DNA of 64,000 bases from Solobacterium sp. (GTDB lineage Bacteria; Bacillota_I; Bacilli_A; Erysipelotrichales; Erysipelotrichaceae). The DNA lies in NCBI GenBank assembly GCA_024696355.1, contig JAILGV010000166.1, positions 20,436-84,435 on the forward strand, given 5' to 3'. Made by a program: the position numbers and the translations under genes. Numbering within the stretch: position 1 is the first letter of the stretch; each line of letters opens with the position of its first letter. Below, piece by piece: positions 1-8,848 of the stretch. The notes beneath the pieces were generated by a model, which was given only the letters and a program-made list of their open reading frames with translations, was not told the origin of the DNA and ran no database searches.

Positions 1-1625
1 AAACCGGCTCCACAGTCGGAAAAATGGGTACGGAACTCTATCTTAATGACTATCTGGCGGGAAGCGACGGCTACCGCATTTATCAGGCAGACAAGAACGG
101 CTTTATTCTTCCGGGAATGAAGGAGGAAAGAGTCAGCGCCGTAAACGGATATAATGTCAGAACAACAATCGATGAAGATATCCAGTCCGCAATGGAGGAG
201 TCTTTCGGCATGACTGTCGATCTGTTCAATCCCTCCCGCATCTGGTCTGCAGTCATGGACATCGACACGGGCAAGATCCTCGGCTGGGGACAGTATCCTT
301 CATTTGATGCAAACACGCTTGACATCGTGGACTACAACAATTACGGTACGCAGATTCCCTATGAACCGGGATCAACCATGAAAACATTTACCTACGCCGC
401 AGCAATCAATGAAGGCGTATATGACGGCAGTGCCGAAGTATACGGCGGACCGTTCCGCTGGTCCTGGGACGAAAACAGAAACCCGGTCAGGGACAACGAA
501 TCGTTCTATGTTATCTACAACGCAAACATGAAGGATTACGGCATGAGTGATTATGACCACGGCCTGATTTATTCCGCGAATACAATCACAGCCGCCGTTG
601 AAACTGAACTGATTACACCGGATATTTATCTTGATTATCTGAAGAAGTTCGGATTCTTCCAGCCTGTAAGCACTGACGGACTCCCCGAGGAGACAGGCTA
701 TCTGAACTTCACATGGCCTTATGACAAGCTGGCGCTGTGTTACGGGCAGGGAAGTTCCGTAACGATGCTGCAGATGCTTCAGGCCTACAGTGCTGTTTTC
801 GGAGACGGCACAATGAAGAAGCCGTACTATATCGAGTCAATCACGGATCCTTACGACTCCAACCGGACCGTATATCAGGCGGAGACAAGAACCGTGGGAG
901 AACCGATTACCGAGGAAACCGCAAAAGAACTTCAGCGCATTCTCTACAGAGTTGTCAACGATGATGACGGAACTGCAAAATACTACAGAATCCCCGAATG
1001 TGAAATCATGGGAAAAACCGGTACGACGCAGGTTGCCTACAACGGTACATACGCAACCGGATATACGATTGTTTCGCTGATGTCCGCACTTCCCGCAGAT
1101 GATCCGAAAGTGATTGTCTACTATGCATTTGAAGCTCCCTACAATCATGATGCGCATTATTATTCACAGCCTGTTCAGAATCTGCTCAGAAAGACGGCAA
1201 TGGCAGTCGGTGCGGTGAAAAATGAAGAGCCGGTAACGGAAGAAACCGAACCCGAGGAAACCGAAGAGGTGCTGACGGCGGGCGATATGCCGGTTCTGAT
1301 CAACCATACAGTTTCATATTCATCGGACAAGCTCAGAGGACTGAATGCCAGAGTCATCGTACTGGGCTCGGGCAATACCGTAATTGATCAGTATCCCAGA
1401 GCGGGCTCATTAATAGATAACAACGAAAGGATATTCCTGCTGACGGATACGAATTCATTTATTATGCCGGATATGACCGGCTGGACAAGAAAGGATGTTG
1501 TGGCACTCTGGTCAGTCACACAGTTCGGATTCAGGCTGAAAGGCGACGGCAGGGTCATCAGCCAGAATGTTACGCCGGGCACAACCGTCACAAAGGGAAC
1601 GGAAATTGAGGTTGAGCTGGAATAG
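1..1625 (+). CDS. Penicillin-binding protein 2 / FtsI-type transpeptidase with PASTA domains (5' end missing)
   Basis: D,D-transpeptidase that cross-links septal or lateral peptidoglycan outside the membrane. The frame is open from base 3, so the N-terminal anchor, dimerisation domain and start lie upstream of the window; about 540 residues are visible. Three active-site motifs are seen: the S-x-x-K tetrad STMK in EPGSTMK (near base 370), SAN in YSANTITAA (near 575) and KTGTT (near 1015). After the transpeptidase domain comes an acidic Glu/Thr-rich linker, then two PASTA-like repeats (about 1285-1455 and 1460-1620). PASTA tails mark the SpoVD/PBP2x/PbpB branch of Firmicutes class B PBPs. It sits directly before mraY, as in the dcw cluster, which supports a division role. 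Which of the PBP2b/2x paralogues it is cannot be decided from this fragment. Confidence 0.93.
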   Translation, partial: TGSTVGKMGTELYLNDYLAGSDGYRIYQADKNGFILPGMKEERVSAVNGYNVRTTIDEDIQSAMEESFGMTVDLFNPSRIWSAVMDIDTGKILGWGQYPSFDANTLDIVDYNNYGTQIPYEPGSTMKTFTYAAAINEGVYDGSAEVYGGPFRWSWDENRNPVRDNESFYVIYNANMKDYGMSDYDHGLIYSANTITAAVETELITPDIYLDYLKKFGFFQPVSTDGLPEETGYLNFTWPYDKLALCYGQGSSVTMLQMLQAYSAVFGDGTMKKPYYIESITDPYDSNRTVYQAETRTVGEPITEETAKELQRILYRVVNDDDGTAKYYRIPECEIMGKTGTTQVAYNGTYATGYTIVSLMSALPADDPKVIVYYAFEAPYNHDAHYYSQPVQNLLRKTAMAVGAVKNEEPVTEETEPEETEEVLTAGDMPVLINHTVSYSSDKLRGLNARVIVLGSGNTVIDQYPRAGSLIDNNERIFLLTDTNSFIMPDMTGWTRKDVVALWSVTQFGFRLKGDGRVISQNVTPGTTVTKGTEIEVELE

Positions 1626-1672
1626 CAAACATTATATAATTCAGTAGTTTCAAGAGGGGGAGTGTTTTATTG

Positions 1673-2635
1673 ATGTTGTTTAAAGCAGCTGTCTGTTTTG
1701 CAGTGTCACTGTGTGCTGTCATGATACTGATGCCGCATCTGATTGATTATCTCAAGAGGATCAGTTTTAATCAGAGCGTCAGCGAATACAGTCTTGAGGA
1801 GTACAAAGCAAAGGCCAAGACACCGATCATGGGCGGCGTTCTTTTCATAGCCGTTCCGGTGGCTGTGACTTTAGCGGCTGACTTCAGAGGAGCACTGACA
1901 CCGGATATTCTTGTTGTCCTGCTGACATTTGTCGGATACGGACTGATCGGATTCATCGATGATTATCTGATTGCCGTAAAGAAAAACAATGACGGTCTGT
2001 CTGCCGGTCAGAAATTCGGAATGCAGCTGTTTCTTGCTGTCGTATTCTGGATTGCCTACAGAAGCAGGGCCAGACTGGATATTGACATACCGTTTACGAA
2101 TCATATGCTTCATATCGGAAAATTATATGCGCTGCTGATCCTGTTCATGTTTACCGGTGCCAGCAATGCCGTAAATCTGACCGACGGCATGGACGGCCTT
2201 GCGGCAGGCTGTGAAGTGATTGCCCTGATTCCGCTGCTGATTTTTGCGGCTGTGCAGAAGCAGTATACAATTGTGATCTTTATCGTTTCTCTGATCGGTG
2301 CTCTGTTCGGCTATCTGTATTTCAATGTGAAGCCGGCGAAAGTATTCATGGGGGATACCGGTGCACTGGCTCTGGGGGCAGTGCTTGCGGCGATTTCCAT
2401 GATTCTGAAGAAGGAGCTTGCGCTGATTGCAGTCGGCGGCATCTTCGTGATAGAGACGCTGTGCGTCATCATTCAGCAGGTGTCGGTTAGGGCGTTCCAC
2501 AAGCGGGTATTCATCTATACGCCGATCCATTACGCTTTCATCAAAAAGGGTATGGGAGAGCGTCAGGTGGTGCGCATGTTCTGGCTGTGCGAAGCATGTC
2601 TTGCACTGATCGGACTCTGGATCGGACTGCACTGA
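1673..2635 (+). CDS. mraY: Phospho-N-acetylmuramoyl-pentapeptide-transferase MraY
   Basis: Integral membrane enzyme that transfers phospho-MurNAc-pentapeptide from UDP to undecaprenyl phosphate, giving lipid I. It is about 320 residues, the usual family size, with some ten hydrophobic segments. Family motifs visible are FIDDY followed by a lysine-rich loop (catalytic Asp pair), NAVNLTDGMDGLA and MGDTGALALG. An in-frame TTG lies one codon upstream of the chosen ATG; the purine-rich Shine-Dalgarno at 1654-1662 fits either. It follows the PBP gene by 47 bases, keeping the ftsI-mraY order of dcw clusters, but the usual next gene murD is absent: a terminator follows and a murD-type gene lies 5 kb away. 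Confidence 0.96.
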   Translation: MLFKAAVCFAVSLCAVMILMPHLIDYLKRISFNQSVSEYSLEEYKAKAKTPIMGGVLFIAVPVAVTLAADFRGALTPDILVVLLTFVGYGLIGFIDDYLIAVKKNNDGLSAGQKFGMQLFLAVVFWIAYRSRARLDIDIPFTNHMLHIGKLYALLILFMFTGASNAVNLTDGMDGLAAGCEVIALIPLLIFAAVQKQYTIVIFIVSLIGALFGYLYFNVKPAKVFMGDTGALALGAVLAAISMILKKELALIAVGGIFVIETLCVIIQQVSVRAFHKRVFIYTPIHYAFIKKGMGERQVVRMFWLCEACLALIGLWIGLH

Positions 2636-2647
2636 CGGATGAAAATC

Positions 2648-2673
2648 AGACTCCTGAGCGGAGTCTTTTTCTT
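2648..2673 (+). terminator. Rho-independent terminator after mraY
   Basis: A 7-bp perfect stem (AGACTCC at 2648-2654, GGAGTCT at 2660-2666) with a 5-base loop is followed by a T-rich run. It separates the PBP-mraY unit from comN-secDF. Confidence 0.85.
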
Positions 2674-2713
2674 TGTTTTGCGGCTTCAGGACGCAAAAAC
2701 AGGGAATATCAGC

Positions 2714-2727
2714 TGAAAATATTTTCA
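2714..2727. repeat. 14-bp perfect palindrome upstream of comN-secDF
   Basis: TGAAAATATTTTCA is a perfect palindrome about 90 bases upstream of the comN promoter. The same 14-mer occurs again within 18573-18588, upstream of nifJ. It may be a repressor operator; no regulator is identified. Confidence 0.35.
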
Positions 2728-2804
2728 TGTGTGCCAAAATTGATTGTTTTTATGTGACTTTTTTTTACGATTGCAAAAGATAGAGTATCCGCAAAAGCCT
2801 TTTT

Positions 2805-2813
2805 TGTTATAAT
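2805..2813 (+). promoter_or_regulatory. Extended -10 promoter for comN-secDF
   Basis: TGTTATAAT is a TGn-extended consensus -10 box. It ends 30 bases before the comN start, whose Shine-Dalgarno is AGAAAGGAG at 2831-2839. No good -35 is seen, which is usual for extended -10 promoters. Confidence 0.6.
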
Positions 2814-2843
2814 ATACAAGTTGCACGTGCAGAAAGGAGCAGC

Positions 2844-3134
2844 ATGGAAGCGAAGGGCTACGGGATAGAAAACACGCAGGTACAGATGATTATGGTAATC
2901 AAGCTTCAGCAGCTTCAGAGGGATGTTCTGCATACGTTAACTTATCAGAATCTGGAACAGTATCTTTCCGAAAAATTGTGGAAGGTCAGTCTTCCTGATT
3001 CACTGCATAAAGCAGCAGATGATATCCTCAATGTTACGGCCGGCGATATTGTGAAGTTTCTTTCGCGTCAGGCTATCATTGAAGGAAGTCAGCAGAATCT
3101 GTCCGAATTTTCGGATCTTATTGGAGGAAAGTAG
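2844..3134 (+). CDS. ComN-like post-transcriptional regulator family protein
   Basis: Small soluble protein of 96 residues. The middle and end resemble the ComN/YrzD family: a short hydrophobic-aromatic stretch (EQYLSEKLWK), then SLHKAADDILNVTAGDIVKFL. In Bacillus subtilis comN lies next to secDF and is known to affect comE mRNA levels. Here it also immediately precedes secDF (2-base gap), so synteny supports the call. The start is fixed by a strong AGAAAGGAG Shine-Dalgarno. No catalytic motif is visible, and its molecular role in this organism is unknown. Confidence 0.7.
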   Translation: MEAKGYGIENTQVQMIMVIKLQQLQRDVLHTLTYQNLEQYLSEKLWKVSLPDSLHKAADDILNVTAGDIVKFLSRQAIIEGSQQNLSEFSDLIGGK

Positions 3135-3136
3135 TT

Positions 3137-5413
3137 ATGGAAAAGAAAAAGGGGCTTGGCCTGTTCTGGGCTGTCGTTGCCGTTATTGCAGTTGTGATCG
3201 GTACAACGTTCAACGCGATCAGATCAAATCTGAATCTCGGCCTGGACCTGATCGGCGGCTTTGAAATTCTCTATGAGGTTTCACCGCTTGAAGAAAACGG
3301 AGCCATGGATATGACTGCTGTTACCAACAGCATTCAGAAGCGTGTCAACGTTCTCGGTGTCAGCGAGCCTGTGATCACGGTTGAAGGTGATAACCGTGTG
3401 CGTGTACAGCTGGCAGGCATTTCTGACCAGGAAGCCGCAAGACAAATGATCGGAACAACCGCAAACCTGACGTTCCGTGATGTTGATGACAATCTTCTTG
3501 CGGATTCTTCGATTATCGTGGAAGGCGGTGCGTCGCTTGCATATCAGAACGGCAAGCCGATTGTATCTTTGAAAATAGCTGATGATTCAGCGTTTGCGTC
3601 AATTACTTCGCAGGTCTCAAAGATGGGATCGGGCAGAAATATTATGATTATCTGGCTCGACTGGGAAGAGGGAGACACTTACCGTGCGGAAGCTGCCAAG
3701 GCATCTGCAGGCCAGGAGCCGAAATACATCAGTGCCGCCAGTGTCAACAATACGATTTCCGGTGACTGCATTATTGAAGGCAACTTCACTGATACCGAAG
3801 CATCAACACTTGCCCAGCTGATCAATTCAGGTTCACTGCCTGTCAAGATGACTGAAATCAGTTCAAATGTTGTCAGTGCGCAGTACGGTGCTGATGCTCT
3901 GCACAGAACAGCGATTGCAGGTCTGTGCGGCGTGCTTGCGGTAATCGCATTTATGGTATTCAAGTACAGAATCCCGGGCCTGATTTCACTGATCATGTTA
4001 AGTGCATATATCTGGGCAGTATTCGGTGTTTATTCACTGATGGGCGCAGTCTTCACACTGACAGGCATCGGTGCTCTCGTGCTTGGTGTAGGTATGACCG
4101 TTGACGCGAATATCATCAATTACGAGCGTATCCGTCAGGAACTTTATAAAGGCCGTTCCGTCCGTTCGGCAGTGGCTGAAGGACAGAAGCTTTCCCTGTC
4201 TGCGATCTTTGATGCCCAGCTGACGACTCTGATTGCCGGTCTGATTATGTACTGGTTCGGCAACGGTGCGGTCAAAGGCTTCGCGACAATGCTGGTTATC
4301 ACTGTAGTTATGACGCTTGTGATCAATGTCGGTCTGTCAAGATGGCTGTTGAATCAGGTTGTAGGAAGCGGCATCGGAGACGGAAAACCTGAATTATTCG
4401 GTGTCAAGAAGGAACAGGTTCCCGATATTTCCAAAGGCGAGGAACAGTTCTACTTCGGAATCAAGGGAATTGATTATCTCGGAAAGGCAAAATATCTGAT
4501 CAGAACAAGCCTCGGCATTCTGGCGCTTGCCCTGCTGATCGGTATTGTTTCGGCAGTCCGCGGCAACGGATTCATGAATCTCGGAATTGACTTCGCTTCC
4601 GGAACAAAGCTCACCGTTACAAGTGACAGCGCAGTGACAATTGACGAAGTTTCTGCAAAAATCGAAGAACTCGGCTACTCCGGATTCAGCTACCAGGCAG
4701 CCGGCGGAAATACTGTTTATGCAACGACGAAGCAGAGTCTGACAACCGAGGAACTCTCTGAAATCAAGGAAGTCTTCACGGAAATGTACGGCCAGGAACC
4801 CGGCGACAATGTTGTCACTCCTGTTGTCGGAAAGGAACTTGTCAGAAATGCATGCATCCTTACACTGGTTGCCTGGGTTGCCATGCTTGCCTATGTTGCA
4901 CTGCGTTATGAATGGGATTATTCAGTCAGCTGTCTGATTGCCCTGGTTCATGACGTACTCATCACACTGTCGCTGTTTGCCATCCTCAGGCTTGAGGTTA
5001 ATACGGAAGTAATCTCCGTTCTTCTGACGATTATCGGTTACTCCATAAACAACTCAATTGTTGTATTTGACAGAGTCCGTGAAGTTGTCAATGAGAACGG
5101 CGGAAGTGTCGCCAAAGAAAAGTACAGGGATATTGTCAACAATGCTCTGGACAAGACGCTGACCATGTCACTGTTCTCATCCGTCACAACACTTCTTCCG
5201 GTTGTCTTCCTGCTGATTATGGGAAGCCGCTCCATCTTCACGTTTACCTTCGCAATGTTCGTCGGTATGATCGCAGGTACGTTCTCTTCCATTTTCGTAG
5301 CTCCGACGATGTGGCATTACATCAGGACAAAGTACGAAAGAAAGCAGAAAGTGCAGAAGAAAGAAAAGAGAGAAGCACTGGACGAATATACAATCAAAGG
5401 CATCAACGCATAA
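3137..5413 (+). CDS. secDF: Protein translocase subunit SecDF (fused SecD and SecF)
   Basis: Membrane component that helps SecYEG-driven secretion by using the proton-motive force. At 758 residues it is a natural SecD-SecF fusion as in B. subtilis. The SecD half (about 1-420) has an N-terminal membrane helix, the LGLDLIGGFEILYEV motif, an extracytoplasmic P1 region and a five-helix block containing GVGMTVDANIINYERI. The SecF half (about 440-750) starts with its own helix, then NLGIDFASGTKL, and ends with helices containing TIIGYSINNSIVVFDRVRE. The tail is highly basic. The start ATG follows GGAGG by 9 bases, directly after the comN-like gene, so both are probably cotranscribed from the promoter at 2805. 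Confidence 0.97.
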   Translation: MEKKKGLGLFWAVVAVIAVVIGTTFNAIRSNLNLGLDLIGGFEILYEVSPLEENGAMDMTAVTNSIQKRVNVLGVSEPVITVEGDNRVRVQLAGISDQEAARQMIGTTANLTFRDVDDNLLADSSIIVEGGASLAYQNGKPIVSLKIADDSAFASITSQVSKMGSGRNIMIIWLDWEEGDTYRAEAAKASAGQEPKYISAASVNNTISGDCIIEGNFTDTEASTLAQLINSGSLPVKMTEISSNVVSAQYGADALHRTAIAGLCGVLAVIAFMVFKYRIPGLISLIMLSAYIWAVFGVYSLMGAVFTLTGIGALVLGVGMTVDANIINYERIRQELYKGRSVRSAVAEGQKLSLSAIFDAQLTTLIAGLIMYWFGNGAVKGFATMLVITVVMTLVINVGLSRWLLNQVVGSGIGDGKPELFGVKKEQVPDISKGEEQFYFGIKGIDYLGKAKYLIRTSLGILALALLIGIVSAVRGNGFMNLGIDFASGTKLTVTSDSAVTIDEVSAKIEELGYSGFSYQAAGGNTVYATTKQSLTTEELSEIKEVFTEMYGQEPGDNVVTPVVGKELVRNACILTLVAWVAMLAYVALRYEWDYSVSCLIALVHDVLITLSLFAILRLEVNTEVISVLLTIIGYSINNSIVVFDRVREVVNENGGSVAKEKYRDIVNNALDKTLTMSLFSSVTTLLPVVFLLIMGSRSIFTFTFAMFVGMIAGTFSSIFVAPTMWHYIRTKYERKQKVQKKEKREALDEYTIKGINA

Positions 5414-5419
5414 ATCATG

Positions 5420-5447
5420 ATCAGCAGCGGCGACAGTCGCTGCTGAT
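5420..5447 (+). terminator. Strong hairpin after secDF (weak terminator or processing signal)
   Basis: A 12-bp stem (5420-5431 with 5436-5447, four-base loop GACA) begins 6 bases after the secDF stop. Only TTTATT follows, so it is a poor intrinsic terminator; attenuation or 3'-end protection is equally plausible. Confidence 0.5.
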
Positions 5448-5462
5448 TTATTAGGAGACTGT

Positions 5463-6113
5463 ATGATTGATACGATATTGTTTGACTGCGACGGACTGAT
5501 GTTTGATACGGAAAGGCTTTCCCAGCAGCTCTGGAGAGAAGAGGCAGAAAGAAACGGATGCATTATTCCGGGAAACTTTTTTGACCTGATTACCGGTGCC
5601 AATGCGGAGGAAGCACAGTACCTGATCGAACAGGATCCGCTTCTGAAAAAAACAGCGGATGTGATCAGAGACAAAAGATTCGATCTGGATTACTGGCGCA
5701 GCTTTGAAAAAGATTCCATCAGTAAAAAGGGACTGAAGGAACTGTTCCGCTTTCTTGATGAGAATCATTACAGAAAGGGAATATGCTCTTCCAGCGGAAG
5801 GGCTTATGTTGAAACATTGATCGGCACCGTTTCCGACGGACTGAATTATGATGTGATTGTCTGCGGGGATATGGTGACAAAAACAAAGCCGGATCCGGAA
5901 ATCTTTCTGAAGGCTGCAGAAGCTGTCGGTGCAGATCCCGGCAGCTGTCTTGTGCTGGAAGACAGCAAAAACGGAATTCTGGCTGCTGCCAATGCAAAGA
6001 TGCATTCCGTGTTTATCAGAGATACGATCGAGCCTGATGATGAAATGGCTGCGGCAATTGAATTTGAATGCAGGGATCTGCTTGAAGTGATCAGTCTGCT
6101 GAAAAAAATATGA
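5463..6113 (+). CDS. HAD-superfamily hydrolase, beta-phosphoglucomutase-like subfamily
   Basis: Probable cytosolic phosphatase or phosphomutase of 216 residues. HAD motif I is LFDCDGLMFDT (nucleophile Asp and +2 Asp), motif II is the SSSGR region near residue 105, the lysine is in TKTKPDPEIF, and motif IV is VLEDSKNGILAA. The helical cap lies between motifs I and II, typical of subfamily IA. Substrate cannot be read from the sequence. The start follows AGGAG by 6 bases; the gene is downstream of the secDF hairpin and upstream of the murL-like promoter. Confidence 0.85.
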   Translation: MIDTILFDCDGLMFDTERLSQQLWREEAERNGCIIPGNFFDLITGANAEEAQYLIEQDPLLKKTADVIRDKRFDLDYWRSFEKDSISKKGLKELFRFLDENHYRKGICSSSGRAYVETLIGTVSDGLNYDVIVCGDMVTKTKPDPEIFLKAAEAVGADPGSCLVLEDSKNGILAAANAKMHSVFIRDTIEPDDEMAAAIEFECRDLLEVISLLKKI

Positions 6114-6116
6114 CAT

Positions 6117-6146
6117 TTGCATACTTCAGCGAATCAATACTATACT
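6117..6146 (+). promoter_or_regulatory. Promoter for the murL-murD-recJ unit
   Basis: TTGCAT (6117-6122), an 18-base spacer and TATACT (6141-6146). The inferred start is about 20 bases before the ATG at 6174, leaving AGAGGG (6160-6165) as Shine-Dalgarno. Confidence 0.55.
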
Positions 6147-6173
6147 TATGGGCAGTATCAGAGGGTATTTTTT

Positions 6174-7538
6174 ATGGATTACAACGAACTGCGAAGCCGG
6201 TATCCGGCATTCTATTATCATGAATTCTCGGTGATTGAGACAGAAGATGAACTTCAGATACTGTTTGATTTTGAAATTGAAGGTCTTTCTCATTTCAATC
6301 CTGATTTTATAATTCCGAAGCCCGCATCTGCGGAAAATATCGGAGATCTCCGTTCTGTGAGGGAGTGTGCATTTTCCCTGGGCATGATGGAGCTGATCAG
6401 CTACTGGAAGATAACATGCGCTCCCGAAGTTTATATCGAATGCGGCTGTCTTGACGACAGTCAGGTCCGCTGGTGGAAAAAACTGTATTTCAACGGCCTG
6501 GAAGATTTTTTCCGCCTGAACATGATCAATGCGGATCCGGATGAATTTATGCAGATCAGGTCGGTCGGAAATGAAATCGACGGTCTGAAGGATACAAGAA
6601 CCTACCACGGAAACCTGATTCCCGTGGCGGGCGGGAAGGATTCGTTTGTCACGCTGGATATTCTGAAGGATATGAAGGATGACAGCACTGCATTCGTGAT
6701 TAATCATGTGCGTTCCGCCGTCCGTTCTGCGGAAGCTGCCGGATACAGGGGGAAAGACCTGATTATTGCGGAGCGATCACTGGACAGCCGTATGCTTGAA
6801 TTCAACAAGCAGGGATACCTGAACGGCCACACACCGTATTCGGCCCTGACCGCTTTTGCGGCTGCGCTGGCCGGCATGGTCTATGCCAGAAAGTATATCT
6901 GTCTTTCAAACGAAGCATCCGAAACCGATTCGGAAGTCAGAGGAAGTTCCGTTGCCCAGCAGTATTCCAGGACATTTACGTTTGAGCAGGATTTTAATTA
7001 TTACATGGAGCACTATGTATCTTCCAAGGTGCACTATTTTTCGCTTCTGCGTCCTCTTTCCGAGCTTCAGATTACCGGAATCTTTTCAAAGCTGAAGCCG
7101 TACCATTCTGTTTTCTGTTCCTGCAATGCCGGTCAGAAGATGGAAAAATGGTGCGGACACTGTGCCCGCTGCCTGTTTGTCTGCTGCATGCTCAGTGCAT
7201 ATCTGACAGATGATGAACTGACCGCCATCTTCGGCACCGATATTCTGAATGATACGTCGATGACCGGACTGTTTGACAGGCTGGCGGGACTTAATGACAG
7301 AAAAACATCCGAGAATTCGGGTCTGTCGGATGAAGTCAATACTGCGGCGGCGATGTCCGTGGAGAATCACCTGAAAGCCGGCAGGGAACTGCCGAAGCTG
7401 TATCAGCATTTTGTGCAGAGCCCGCTGTATCCGTTGTACCGGGGCAGATCGGTGAACTGGGACAGATGGAACAATGAGAATATTGTACCGGAGGAATATC
7501 AGAAACTGATCAGAGCCCGGCTGGAGGAAATGAAATGA
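6174..7538 (+). CDS. murL: Probable UDP-MurNAc-L-Ala-L-Glu epimerase MurL
   Basis: A 454-residue cytosolic protein with a PP-loop-like motif NLIPVAGGKDSFVTLDIL near residue 150 (variant of SGGxDS, ATP to AMP plus PPi chemistry) and a cysteine motif WCGHCARCLFVCC near residue 325. These match what I know of the MurL family of Xanthomonas, which epimerises the terminal L-Glu of UDP-MurNAc-L-Ala-L-Glu in an ATP-dependent reaction. The next gene, overlapping by 4 bases, is a MurD-type ligase, the expected partner that adds L-Glu. Start chosen at ATG 6174 with AGAGGG upstream; an in-frame ATG at 6117 lies inside the likely promoter. The function is inferred from motifs and gene pairing; a different PP-loop enzyme remains possible. 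Confidence 0.75.
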   Translation: MDYNELRSRYPAFYYHEFSVIETEDELQILFDFEIEGLSHFNPDFIIPKPASAENIGDLRSVRECAFSLGMMELISYWKITCAPEVYIECGCLDDSQVRWWKKLYFNGLEDFFRLNMINADPDEFMQIRSVGNEIDGLKDTRTYHGNLIPVAGGKDSFVTLDILKDMKDDSTAFVINHVRSAVRSAEAAGYRGKDLIIAERSLDSRMLEFNKQGYLNGHTPYSALTAFAAALAGMVYARKYICLSNEASETDSEVRGSSVAQQYSRTFTFEQDFNYYMEHYVSSKVHYFSLLRPLSELQITGIFSKLKPYHSVFCSCNAGQKMEKWCGHCARCLFVCCMLSAYLTDDELTAIFGTDILNDTSMTGLFDRLAGLNDRKTSENSGLSDEVNTAAAMSVENHLKAGRELPKLYQHFVQSPLYPLYRGRSVNWDRWNNENIVPEEYQKLIRARLEEMK

Positions 7539-8848
7539 ATCTGAATGTATGGAAACAGGAATTCGAAAACAAAAAAATCCTTCTCTGGGGTTTCGGCAGG
7601 GAAGGCAGTTCTTCCTACAGTCTGATACGTCTGGTGTGTCCCGGACAGAAGATTGATATCTGCGACAGCCGCAGACAGGGTGAACAGGGACTGGAGAGAA
7701 TCCGTTCCAAAACAGAAAATACCTGTGTCATGTTTGAGGATGAAGCTGATTTTTCCTCTTATGACATGATTCTGAAATCCCCCGGAATCGTGATTCCGGA
7801 AGGAACTGACAGACACAACATCACACAGGAAGCCGAGCTGTTTCTCAGGCACTACGGAAAGCAGACAATCGGCATTACCGGAACAAAGGGAAAAAGCACG
7901 ACGACAAGCATGATGCATGCCGTGCTGAGCGAAAAGTACCATTCGCATCTGGTCGGCAATATCGGCATTCCGTGCTTTGATGCAGTCAGGGATGCGGGAG
8001 ATGATGATCTGTTTGCTTTTGAGATTTCATGCCATCAGCTTGAATACGGCAGATACAGTCCGCATATTGCTGTTTTTCTCAATCTCTACGAGGAACATCT
8101 TGATCACTACGGGAGCTTCAGAAAGTACGGAGATGCCAAAGCCAACATTTTCCGGAATCAGAAGGAGGATGACATCTGCATCATCAGCGGGGATCTGAAG
8201 GAGTATGCGTCAGAAATACCGGATCCGATTCTGATCGGCAGGGATATTACGTCTGAAGACAGGGTTCTTCATATTCCGGGACATGATCTGCAGGTGGAAA
8301 ACTGTGCCCTGATCGGAAGCCATAACTATCTCAATATGGCAGTTGTATATCAGATTGCGCAGTATTACGGAATCAGCGACAGTCAGTTCCTGCATGCCAT
8401 GTCTCTGTTTTCGCCGCTTCATCACCGTCTGGAGGATCTCGGGACAGTGAACGGCATACGCTATGTCAACGACAGCATTTCGACGATCGGACAGTCATGC
8501 ATCAAGGCAATTGAAGCCCTTGACAATGTCGGCACCGTGCTGATCGGCGGCATGGACAGGGGCATCAGCTATACGGAACTGGAAGATTATCTTTACAGCC
8601 ATCGGGAGTACCGCATCATCTTCATGTATGCGACGGGCAGAAGAATCTATGAGGAAATGCGGAACAGGCAGATGCTGCATGACAGTCTTTACATTGTGCA
8701 GGATCTTCGCGAAGCCGTGCATCTTGCCCGGCAGCTGACGGAAAAAGGAAAGATCTGTCTTCTTTCACCCGCGGCCTCCTCATATGATCATTTTAAGAAT
8801 TTCGAGGAACGCGGAGAGGTTTTCGAAAGGCTGGTGAAGGAGATATGA
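7535..8848 (+). CDS. UDP-N-acetylmuramoyl-L-alanine--glutamate ligase, probably MurD2 (L-Glu adding)
   Basis: ATP-dependent amide ligase of the Mur family, 437 residues. It has an N-terminal Rossmann-like UDP-binding segment (LLWGFGREGSSSYSLIR), the P-loop GITGTKGKSTTT near residue 115, the central domain, and a C-terminal domain with NDSISTIGQS and SPAASSYDHFKNFEERG. The N-terminal GFGREG differs from the usual GLGxSG of classic MurD and resembles the MurD2 type. The gene overlaps the MurL-like epimerase by ATGA and overlaps recJ the same way. Together these suggest it adds L-Glu rather than D-Glu, but ligase specificity cannot be proved from sequence. Confidence 0.85.
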   Translation: MNLNVWKQEFENKKILLWGFGREGSSSYSLIRLVCPGQKIDICDSRRQGEQGLERIRSKTENTCVMFEDEADFSSYDMILKSPGIVIPEGTDRHNITQEAELFLRHYGKQTIGITGTKGKSTTTSMMHAVLSEKYHSHLVGNIGIPCFDAVRDAGDDDLFAFEISCHQLEYGRYSPHIAVFLNLYEEHLDHYGSFRKYGDAKANIFRNQKEDDICIISGDLKEYASEIPDPILIGRDITSEDRVLHIPGHDLQVENCALIGSHNYLNMAVVYQIAQYYGISDSQFLHAMSLFSPLHHRLEDLGTVNGIRYVNDSISTIGQSCIKAIEALDNVGTVLIGGMDRGISYTELEDYLYSHREYRIIFMYATGRRIYEEMRNRQMLHDSLYIVQDLREAVHLARQLTEKGKICLLSPAASSYDHFKNFEERGEVFERLVKEI

